Assembly: GCA_947588845.1 (NCBI GenBank)
Contig: CANQAR010000001.1
Span: forward strand, 62,001-126,000
Reading direction: 5' to 3'
Length of the DNA stretch: 64,000 nt
Source: an uncultured Lachnospiraceae bacterium
Lineage (GTDB): Bacteria > Bacillota > Clostridia > Lachnospirales > Lachnospiraceae
In this document: piece by piece, positions 1-7,962 of the stretch
How positions within the stretch are numbered: the first letter of the stretch is position 1
Layout of the letters: each line of letters begins with the position of its first letter
Program-made: the position numbers and the translations under genes
Notes under the pieces: model-generated
Databases searched by the model: none
What the model was told of the DNA's origin: nothing
Seen by the model: the letters and a program-made list of their open reading frames with translations, nothing else

Positions 1-175
1 TCGCCTTGGCTTTCGCAATGACATCCCGAAGACGGCTGTTGTTGGCGGGATCGGCCCCTCCCTCCTTGACAGCAACGGCAATTTCGCGGCCTATGATCGT
101 AAAAATCTTGCCCTTTGCCGCGTCATTCTTCTCCTTTTTGTGTTTGATATTCGCAAACTTTGAATGTCCTGACAT
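1..175 (-). CDS. yebC: YebC/PmpR family transcriptional regulator, partial (3' part lies off the left edge)
   Basis: Reverse-strand translation from ATG at 175: [58 protein letters not shown], the classic YebC N-terminus. Not in the ORF track because it is truncated. Confidence 0.95.
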   Translation of the reverse strand, partial: MSGHSKFANIKHKKEKNDAAKGKIFTIIGREIAVAVKEGGADPANNSRLRDVIAKAKA

Positions 176-181
176 AGTCGG

Positions 182-1480
182 TTACTCCTTTTCTTCTTTT
201 TCTTTGTTCTCCTTCTCTTCCTCTGACCTTCTGATCTGTACCTTGCTGACCGTATTGTTTTCCACCTTTATAATCCGGAACAGATAGCCGTACTCATGGA
301 TTTCCGGCTGTTCATCCTCTGAGGGGATTCTGTTCAGGCGTGAGATCAGGAACCCGTTCAGCGTGTCAAAATTCTCTTCAAATGAGATGCCAAGCACTTC
401 CTCCGCCTCCGAAAGAGGCGTCATTCCATCCATCAGGTAGCTTCCTTCCGCTCCCTGTCGGATAAAATTCTCATCCGGATCATATTCATCCTGAATATTT
501 CCGACAATCTCCTCCAAGATGTCTTCCATCGTCACCAGCCCCGCTGTCTGTCCATACTCGTCGAGCACAATTACAAGCTGCAGTTTCTCCGCCTGCATGT
601 TTTTGAACAAAAGATCAATGTCCCGCGTCCGGGGCACAAATCTGCATATCCGGAGAAGTTCGGGAATATCCTTCACCAGCCAGTCATCGTAGCGCTCCAT
701 CGTATGAAACTTCATGGCGTCCCTGAAATGAAGAATACCAAGAATATTGTCAATGCTGTCTTCATATACCGGGAAACGGGAAACCGACTGCTCCACCATA
801 AAGGAAATCGCGTCGCGAAGATTCACGGTACCGCTGATCGCAATGATGTTTTTCCTGTGTATCATGATATCTTCCGCCTGCTTGTCGTCAAGCTCGAAAA
901 TATTCCGGATCATTTTGGCTTCTCTCTCATCAAGCACACCCTGCTCATGCCCCTCGTTGACCATGGATATAATTTCATCCTCCGTGACCTCTGTCTCAAG
1001 ATTCGACGGATCAACGCCGAACAGACGGACAATGCAGTTCGTGAGTGCAGTAAGAACGTATGTAAACGGCAGCGCGGCATGGATCAGAAAGCCCGCAATC
1101 CCGTACAGCTTCAGAAATTTCTTTTCCGGATTTTTCCTTCCAAGCACAGACGGAACGGAATTCACGACAAGATAACACAGTACCAGAAGCACGGAACACA
1201 CAGCCCACAGCGGATAATACCGCGCAAAATACAGGACGGCAAATCCCATGCAGATGCCGGTCAGCGACCGGAACAGCCACAGCGCATGAGTCAGATCCGC
1301 GGGGTTGTCCTTCAGAGCCCGCAGACGTTCCTCCTCCTTTCCTGAATCGCGCAGAGCTTCCTCAAACTCAGCATCCCCGCAGTTCCGAAGCGCCGAATTT
1401 GCGGCCGCCAGAATGCAGTCCAGAATCAGCAGCAGACATAATATGACGGTCCCCACCAGAGGACTACTGTCATAATCCAT
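182..1480 (-). CDS. Hemolysin/CorC-type (CNNM + CBS pair + CorC_HlyC) membrane transporter
   Basis: N-terminal TM segments, then EDEIISMVNEGHEQGVLDEREAKMI and CBS motifs (DEYGQTAGLVTMEDILEEIVGNIQDEYD). Confidence 0.92.
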   Translation of the reverse strand: MDYDSSPLVGTVILCLLLILDCILAAANSALRNCGDAEFEEALRDSGKEEERLRALKDNPADLTHALWLFRSLTGICMGFAVLYFARYYPLWAVCSVLLVLCYLVVNSVPSVLGRKNPEKKFLKLYGIAGFLIHAALPFTYVLTALTNCIVRLFGVDPSNLETEVTEDEIISMVNEGHEQGVLDEREAKMIRNIFELDDKQAEDIMIHRKNIIAISGTVNLRDAISFMVEQSVSRFPVYEDSIDNILGILHFRDAMKFHTMERYDDWLVKDIPELLRICRFVPRTRDIDLLFKNMQAEKLQLVIVLDEYGQTAGLVTMEDILEEIVGNIQDEYDPDENFIRQGAEGSYLMDGMTPLSEAEEVLGISFEENFDTLNGFLISRLNRIPSEDEQPEIHEYGYLFRIIKVENNTVSKVQIRRSEEEKENKEKEEKE

Positions 1481-1589
1481 AAAATTCTCAGCATCCTTTC
1501 TTTCTCTTAAAAGTCAATCTACAGCTTCTCTAGAATATATCATTTTCCTTATCATTCGTCAAGTTCCGTCTCTGCGCACTGCAGGATTT

Positions 1590-1685
1590 GTTACAGTTCA
1601 CACCTCCACCGAGTTCGAGGTGATTTCCGCATGTTTTGTGTGGAAATCCCGGGGTCTGAGGCACGAAATCAGGATTTCAAACCCA
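1590..1685 (+). repeat. Partial/degenerate copy of repeat family B (MITE-like)
   Basis: gttacagttcac...gaggtgatttccg...ggaaatcccggggtctgaggcacgaaat matches the left two-thirds of the element at 28106-28249; no right terminal repeat. Confidence 0.75.
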
Positions 1686-1704
1686 GGGCAGGGAACCGGC
1701 CGCC

Positions 1705-2049
1705 CTATGTAATCAGTTCCAGGCTGACCTGAAGCGCCCTGTCCACCCGCTCAAGCATCTCTACGTCAAGATGACAGACCCTGTCCTTAAGTCTCTTTTT
1801 ATCAATTGTGCGCAGCTGCTCCAGAAGAATTACAGAATCCTTGACGATCTGGTATCTGCCGGATTCTATCGCGACATGGGTGGGCAGCTTCGCCTTGTTC
1901 ATTCTTGATGTGATCGCCGCGCAGATTACAGTCGGGCTGTGCCTGTTTCCCACATCATTCTGTATAATCAGTACCGGACGAATCCCTCCCTGCTCGGATC
2001 CCACCACCGGTCTTAAATCTGCATAAAAGATATCTCCTCTTCGAATCAT
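1705..2049 (-). CDS. MazF/PemK (EndoA)-type mRNA interferase toxin
   Basis: [49 protein letters not shown] is a typical EndoA/MazF N-terminus; located directly downstream of alr. ORF-track start at 2073 is probably too long. Confidence 0.92.
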   Translation of the reverse strand: MIRRGDIFYADLRPVVGSEQGGIRPVLIIQNDVGNRHSPTVICAAITSRMNKAKLPTHVAIESGRYQIVKDSVILLEQLRTIDKKRLKDRVCHLDVEMLERVDRALQVSLELIT

Positions 2050-2183
2050 CATATCACTCACGCTCCTGTACAAAGGATTTCTTTTTGTTTCTGTTTAAAG
2101 TATTTCCATTTTTCCTTTGTATATTCACGTGCATTTCTCATATATGGCAGAAACTGCAGAACAGCCCGGGACAAAAAATCAGA

Positions 2184-3401
2184 TCAGGACACATATACAC
2201 GCGGCACCCGTCCGGCAATGTCACAGACAAACTCGTAGGGAAATCTCCCGGAGAAGGCCCCAAGCTCATCCGCCGTGATCTCTTCTCCGCCGTCCGCGCC
2301 GAGCAGCGTGACCTCGTCGAGAACTTTCACATCCATTCCCGTCACATCCGCCATGAACTGATCCATGCAGACTCTTCCCACAATGGGGACCCTCCTGCCA
2401 TGAATCAGGACGGAACCTTTATTGCTGAGACTGCGCGGATAGCCGTCCGCGTAGCCAACCGGAATCGTCGCAATTTTTGTCCTTCTGGCCGCTGTAAAGG
2501 TTCCTCCATAGCTGACGGAAACGCCTGGTTCGATCTCTTTGACACAGACAACGTGTGATTTCAGCTCCATAACCGGGCGCAGCGCCGTGCGGGATCTGTC
2601 CACCTCATCCGACGGGTAAATTCCGTAAATGCTGATGCCTGCCCGGACCAGATCCATCTGCATCTGCGGCAGATCAATAATCGCCGCGCTGTTCGCGCAG
2701 TGGCAGAGAACCGGGTGAGCCAGTTTCTCCTTCAGTCTGCCGCAGAATTTTCGGAAACGGCCATACTGAAGCATGGCTGAGGTCTTGTCGGTTTCGTCCG
2801 CTTTCGCAAAGTGCGTAAAGATCCCTTCCAGAAAAATTCCGGGCAGCTGATCGATCCGGGTAATTTCATCCACGCTTTCCTCCGAATCGGCAAACCCGAT
2901 CCTCGACATACCGGTATCCACCGCCGCATGTACCTTCGCCGTCACTTTGGCCTTTTGCGCCGCGGCCGCAAACTGCTCCGCCATCTTTGCCGTAAAAATC
3001 GTCGGACGCACGCCCGCTTTTGCCATCCATTCGTAATCCTGCTCAAAAGTGTATCCCAGAATCAGAATCGGCAGACCGATTCCGGCTTCCCGCAGCTCTC
3101 TCGCCTCGGAGACAGCAGCTACCGCAAATCCCCGGACGTATCCTTCCTGCTCCAGCATGCGGGCAAGCGGAACAGCGCCGTGCCCGTAGGCGTTCGCTTT
3201 GATCACAGCGATCATTTTCGCGTCCGGCGCAAGGCCGGCTCTCATACTCTGCATATTAAACCTGACCGCGTCCAGATGAATATACGCAGTCAGCCTGCCG
3301 TGTGAAACCATATCCGTCTCCTCCCCGGGCCGGTTTTCTGTCCGATTTTCCGGCCTCACTGTTCTTTTGTACATTTCGGCAGATTCCATGTCCGCCGTCA
3401 T
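2184..3401 (-). CDS. alr: Alanine racemase
   Basis: AVIKANAYGHGAVPLA PLP-Lys motif; VGRVCMDQFMADVT C-terminal motif. Confidence 0.96.
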   Translation of the reverse strand: MTADMESAEMYKRTVRPENRTENRPGEETDMVSHGRLTAYIHLDAVRFNMQSMRAGLAPDAKMIAVIKANAYGHGAVPLARMLEQEGYVRGFAVAAVSEARELREAGIGLPILILGYTFEQDYEWMAKAGVRPTIFTAKMAEQFAAAAQKAKVTAKVHAAVDTGMSRIGFADSEESVDEITRIDQLPGIFLEGIFTHFAKADETDKTSAMLQYGRFRKFCGRLKEKLAHPVLCHCANSAAIIDLPQMQMDLVRAGISIYGIYPSDEVDRSRTALRPVMELKSHVVCVKEIEPGVSVSYGGTFTAARRTKIATIPVGYADGYPRSLSNKGSVLIHGRRVPIVGRVCMDQFMADVTGMDVKVLDEVTLLGADGGEEITADELGAFSGRFPYEFVCDIAGRVPRVYVS

Positions 3402-4936
3402 TTTTCGGAACTTCTGTCCTCGGCCGGCTTCATCGCTTCCCCGATTCTGTCCGCAATATCCCCCGCCAGCATTCCGTACGCACCCCTGTCCTTTGCGGCA
3501 AGATCCCCTGCGAGACCGTGGATATAAACGCCGAGGGCCGCCCCTTCAAACTGCGTCATCTTCTGCGCCAGCAGACCGCAGATCAGACCGGTCAGCACAT
3601 CTCCCGAACCGCCTGTCGCCATTCCGCTGTTTCCGGACGTATTCAGATACAGCCTTACTCCGTCCGTCACAGCCGTGCGCGCGTCCTTGAGCGCACAGAC
3701 CACACGGTATCTGGCCGCAATCTCCCTGGCGCAGCCGCACACATCATTCAGGATATCTGTCTTGGACCAGCCCGAAAACCGTTCCATCTCTCCGACATGC
3801 GGGGTCAGGATCACTTTCGCCCTGGTCCGCAGAAGAAGTTCCTGACAGGAACAAAGCTCATTCAGACCATCCGCGTCCACGACAAGCGGTTTCTCATAAT
3901 GCCCGAGTACATGCCGGAGCATTTTCTGCTGCACTTCCCCTCTGCCGAGTCCCGGACCGATGCCGGCCGCATCAGACCACGCAAGCGCCTCGTCCAGCTG
4001 TGCTTCCAGTGCTTTCCCGTCTTCCAGGACGGAAACGATTGCCTCGGGGACACTGTTCTGAATGATCAGCCGGTTCGACTCATGGGTGAAGATACGCACC
4101 AGCCCGCACCCGCTCCGGTAGGCTGCCCGTGCAGCGAGCACAGCCGCTCCTCCCATCCCCCGGCTTCCGGCAATGAGAAGTACTCTCCCGTAAGTTCCTT
4201 TATGGGAACGCGCCTTTCTGGGGGCTGCTCTTGACAGGTCGTCCTCCCCGTATGTAAACGCCGCGGCCGCGCGGCGCAGCCCGTCCGCAGTGATCCCGAT
4301 ATCTCTGCGCGCGACCTTTCCGCAGTATTCCGTCCCGGGATAAAGAATATGTCCAAGCTTCCGGTAAGCGAAAGTCACCGTAAGATCAGCCCGGACCGCC
4401 GTCCCCATGATCCGGCCTGTATCCGCAGAGATTCCGGAAGGAATATCCACGGCCACACGCACGGCATGCTGCCGGTTCATCCATTCAATCAGCTCCGCAT
4501 ATCTTCCTTCCACAGGTCTGGAAAGTCCGACGCCAAAAAGTGCATCTACTATTACAGTATATTCATGATCTCTGTAATTGCTGCATGGATTTATACCGCA
4601 GTGCGCACAAATCTTCTTCTGCTGGAAAGTCTCCTCCGTCAGCGAAGTCTCCCTTCCCTCAAAAGCAGCAGTCACACGTATCCCGCGCTCGTCCAGAAGA
4701 CGCGCGATCGCGAATCCGTCCCCTCCGTTGTTCCCTGAGCCACAGACAACAAGCACCGAAGTCATGTCGAGCTGTTCCTTTTCCATTTCATCCGCGACCG
4801 CCAGGGCCGCCCGCTCCATCAATACCATGGATGGAATCCCCGTACTGTGTATCGTATAATCATCACACTGCTTCATCTGAGCAGCCGTCACAAGAAATTC
4901 CATATACACCTCCCTGCGCATCCGTCCGGATGCCAT
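3398..4936 (-). CDS. nnr: Bifunctional NAD(P)H-hydrate epimerase / ADP-dependent dehydratase
   Basis: YjeF_N (VVCGSGNNGGDGFAIARLL) plus carbohydrate kinase-like C-terminal domain (GNSGMATGGSGDVLTGLI); 4-nt overlap with alr. Confidence 0.95.
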   Translation of the reverse strand: MASGRMRREVYMEFLVTAAQMKQCDDYTIHSTGIPSMVLMERAALAVADEMEKEQLDMTSVLVVCGSGNNGGDGFAIARLLDERGIRVTAAFEGRETSLTEETFQQKKICAHCGINPCSNYRDHEYTVIVDALFGVGLSRPVEGRYAELIEWMNRQHAVRVAVDIPSGISADTGRIMGTAVRADLTVTFAYRKLGHILYPGTEYCGKVARRDIGITADGLRRAAAAFTYGEDDLSRAAPRKARSHKGTYGRVLLIAGSRGMGGAAVLAARAAYRSGCGLVRIFTHESNRLIIQNSVPEAIVSVLEDGKALEAQLDEALAWSDAAGIGPGLGRGEVQQKMLRHVLGHYEKPLVVDADGLNELCSCQELLLRTRAKVILTPHVGEMERFSGWSKTDILNDVCGCAREIAARYRVVCALKDARTAVTDGVRLYLNTSGNSGMATGGSGDVLTGLICGLLAQKMTQFEGAALGVYIHGLAGDLAAKDRGAYGMLAGDIADRIGEAMKPAEDRSSEK

Positions 4937-5063
4937 TCAAAAATTCCGATGGAAAAAGCCGACAGCTCCCCCTTTTGCACTGCCGGCCTTCCGATCGATT
5001 CCCCTGCACTGTGATTCCGTGTATGCGATGCCGCGCGGACGCCGGCACCCGGGAAGCAAACCT

Positions 5064-5696
5064 CTATAAATCATTGTGGTTCAGATTATAGGACAACTGC
5101 ATCAGACTCTCAGACAGATGAACATTCTCAACAACCACATCTCCGGGAACATTCAGATCGGTATGGGCAAAATTCCAGATCGCTTTTATCCCATTCTCGA
5201 TCAGAATCGGGACAACCTCCTCCGCTCCGGCTTTCGGAAGCGTAAGAGCCGCAATCTGAATCTGATTCTCACGGATAAACCGGGGAAGTTCATCCGTCAT
5301 TCGTATTTCAATGCCCCGGACCGTCATGCCCTTCAGCCTGGGATTCACATCAAAAATCCCCTTGATCCAGAAACCTCTCTTTTCAAACTTTACGTAATTT
5401 GCAAGCGCCTGGCCAAGATTTCCGGCACCGATGATCACCATGCTGTAAATCTTGTCAAGTCCAAGAATCTTACCGATTTCCTGGTAGAGATATTTCACGT
5501 TGTAGCCGTATCCCTGCTGTCCAAATCCACCGAAGTTATTCAGATCCTGTCGGATCTGCGATGCTGTCACATGCATCATTCTGCTGAGCTCATTTGAGGA
5601 AATACGCTCTACCCTGGCCTCAATCAGATCTCCCAGATACCTGTAATAACGTGGGAGACGCTTGACTACCGCTTTTGAAATTTCATGTTCTTCCAC
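5064..5696 (-). CDS. rex: Redox-sensing transcriptional repressor Rex
   Basis: SKAVVKRLPRYYRYLGDL...SSNELSRMMHVTASQIRQDLNNFGGFGQQGYGYNV; Rossmann motif IIGAGNLGQAL. Confidence 0.97.
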   Translation of the reverse strand: MEEHEISKAVVKRLPRYYRYLGDLIEARVERISSNELSRMMHVTASQIRQDLNNFGGFGQQGYGYNVKYLYQEIGKILGLDKIYSMVIIGAGNLGQALANYVKFEKRGFWIKGIFDVNPRLKGMTVRGIEIRMTDELPRFIRENQIQIAALTLPKAGAEEVVPILIENGIKAIWNFAHTDLNVPGDVVVENVHLSESLMQLSYNLNHNDL

Positions 5697-5726
5697 GTTT
5701 TCATCTCCATATCCTGTAATGATTTT

Positions 5727-5754
5727 ATTATAGCAAATGTATTTTTTTTGTCAA
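5727..5754 (-). promoter_or_regulatory. Probable sigma-A promoter of rex
   Basis: On the minus strand: TTGACA - 16 nt - TATAAT, both hexamers perfect, about 30 nt upstream of rex. Confidence 0.8.
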
Positions 5755-5797
5755 TCTCCGTCATGGTTAAATCGTATAATATCCAATAGAAACGGTC

Positions 5798-5825
5798 TTG
5801 TGTTTTTCCAAAAAAACATTATAAT
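5798..5825 (+). promoter_or_regulatory. Probable sigma-A promoter of the ABC-F gene
   Basis: TTGTGT - 16 nt - TATAAT upstream of the ATG at 5868. Confidence 0.65.
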
Positions 5826-5867
5826 AGGAACAGTTGCCTGTAATTTTCAGCATAAAAGAGAAAAGGA

Positions 5868-7790
5868 ATGGACGATATGATTTTATCCTGTCAGAATATA
5901 GCAAAAGCATTCGGCACCGAGGAGATCATCCGGAATGCCTCGTTCCATCTGGAAGAACACGAAAAAGCGGCCATTGTCGGGATCAACGGCGCCGGAAAGA
6001 CTACGCTCCTGAAGATTCTTGTCGGAGAGCTTGCTCCGGATGGCGGCATCGTGACTGTTTCACGCGGAAAATCCCTTGGATATCTTGAACAGCATCAGGA
6101 CGTATCCGGCGATGCCACAATCTATTCAGTCCTTCTCGAGGAAAAACGGCCGCTCCTTGATATGGAAAAGCGGCTCCGCTCCATGGAAGAAGAAATGAAG
6201 CATCTCTCAGGCGGCGCCCTCCAGAACCTGATGACCTCCTATAACCGGATCTCCACAGAATTTGAGCGTCAGAACGGATACTCCATTCAGAGCGAAGTGA
6301 CCGGCGTTCTCAAGGGCCTGGGTTTTGAAGAAAAAGATTTTGACCGCCAGGTACATACGCTCTCAGGCGGACAGAAAACAAGGGTTGCTCTCGGAAGGCT
6401 TCTTCTCTCAGCCCCGGACATTCTTCTGCTCGACGAGCCGGTCAACCATCTTGACCTTACTTCCATTGCATGGCTGGAAAATTATCTGCTGAATTACAAA
6501 GGAGCCGTGCTTGTTGTCGCGCATGACCGCTATTTTCTCAACCGGATCGCGACAAAGATTTTTGAGATTGAGAACGGCGTCGTGACGACGTTCAGCGGCA
6601 ATTACAGTGATTACGCCCGGAAAAAGGCGCAGATGCGGGAGATTCAGTGGAAAGCGTATCTGAACCAGCAGCAGGAGATCAAACATCAGGAAGCCGTGAT
6701 CACAAAGCTCCGCTCTTTCAACCGGGAGAAGTCCATACGCCGGGCGGAAAGCCGTGAAAAAATGCTTGATAAGATTGAAGTGATTGAAAAACCTGCCGAA
6801 TTAAATGACGCGATGCGTCTCGCGTTTTCTCCTTCCGTCATCAGCGGCAACGATGTGCTTACCGTCGAGGGACTTTCCAAATCTTTTCCCGGCAAACCGC
6901 TGTTTGACGGACTGAACTTTACGATTCACCGCGGGGAAAAGGTCGCCATCATCGGGGATAACGGAACAGGGAAGACCACGATCCTCAAACTCATCAACGG
7001 GCTGCTCTCTCCCGACGCCGGCACAATTCAGGCCGGAAGCAAAGTTCGGATCGGCTACTATGATCAGGAGCAGCAGGTGCTCCACATGGATAAAACGCTG
7101 ATGGATGAGGTGGCGGATACTTATCCGGATATGACGAATACCGAAGTCCGAAATCTTCTTGCCGCTTTCCTTTTTACGGGAGACGATGTTTTCAAACGGG
7201 TAAAAGACCTGAGCGGCGGAGAACGCGGACGGCTGTCTCTCGCGAAGCTGATGCGGTCGAGCGCCAATTTTCTGATCCTCGACGAGCCGACGAATCATCT
7301 TGACATCACCTCGAAGGAGATTCTCGAGGAAGCGGTACGCAATTACACAGGCACCGTCCTCTACGTATCGCACGACCGCTATTTTATCAACCAGACCGCA
7401 ACGCGCATTCTGGAACTGAAGCATCAGACGCTGATCAATTACATCGGTAATTATGATTACTACCTTGAGAAAGCCGATCTGCTCAGCCGTCTGTACGCTC
7501 CGCGGGAAGAGGAAAAGCCTCAGGAAAACGTGACAACGGCCCGGGATGACTGGACCCGCAAAAAAGAAGAGCAGGCCCGGGAACGCAAACGGCAGAATGA
7601 TATCCGCAGGACCGAAGAACGGATTACTGCTCTGGAGGACCGTGACAAAGAAATTGATGAACTGCTGGTGCACGAAGATGTCTTTACCGACGCCGCCCGG
7701 TGTACGGCCCTGAGCAAAGAGAAAGCAGAAGTTCTCGAGGAACTGGAAAATCTGTACGCGCGATGGGAAGAACTGTCGGAAGAAAACTGA
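5868..7790 (+). CDS. ABC-F family ATP-binding cassette protein (tandem ATPase, ribosome-associated type)
   Basis: Two Walker A motifs (GINGAGKTTLLK, GDNGTGKTTILK), two signatures (LSGGQKTRVALG, LSGGERGRLSLA), no TM segments. Confidence 0.95.
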   Translation: MDDMILSCQNIAKAFGTEEIIRNASFHLEEHEKAAIVGINGAGKTTLLKILVGELAPDGGIVTVSRGKSLGYLEQHQDVSGDATIYSVLLEEKRPLLDMEKRLRSMEEEMKHLSGGALQNLMTSYNRISTEFERQNGYSIQSEVTGVLKGLGFEEKDFDRQVHTLSGGQKTRVALGRLLLSAPDILLLDEPVNHLDLTSIAWLENYLLNYKGAVLVVAHDRYFLNRIATKIFEIENGVVTTFSGNYSDYARKKAQMREIQWKAYLNQQQEIKHQEAVITKLRSFNREKSIRRAESREKMLDKIEVIEKPAELNDAMRLAFSPSVISGNDVLTVEGLSKSFPGKPLFDGLNFTIHRGEKVAIIGDNGTGKTTILKLINGLLSPDAGTIQAGSKVRIGYYDQEQQVLHMDKTLMDEVADTYPDMTNTEVRNLLAAFLFTGDDVFKRVKDLSGGERGRLSLAKLMRSSANFLILDEPTNHLDITSKEILEEAVRNYTGTVLYVSHDRYFINQTATRILELKHQTLINYIGNYDYYLEKADLLSRLYAPREEEKPQENVTTARDDWTRKKEEQARERKRQNDIRRTEERITALEDRDKEIDELLVHEDVFTDAARCTALSKEKAEVLEELENLYARWEELSEEN

Positions 7791-7853
7791 TTCCGCAAAA
7801 TCTGCCGCCGGAACTCTGACAATTCAATGTCAGGGGTCCGGCGGTACGTTTCT

Positions 7854-7930
7854 ATGCGCAGGTCTACCAGCTGCTGACGCAGCACACGGGCTGCCCGGGC
7901 GGGCAGGAGGAAACCCCCTCCTGCCCCGAT
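7854..7930 (+). repeat. Repeat family A, copy A1 (two-hairpin intergenic element)
   Basis: atgcgcaggtctaccagctgctgacgcagcacacgggctgcccgggcgggcaggaggaaaccccctcctgccccgat; shares the layout and sequence blocks of copies near 14468, 15846, 35326 and 35414. Confidence 0.8.
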
Positions 7931-7962
7931 CAGCCCCATGCATGGAAACCACCTGCTGGAAC

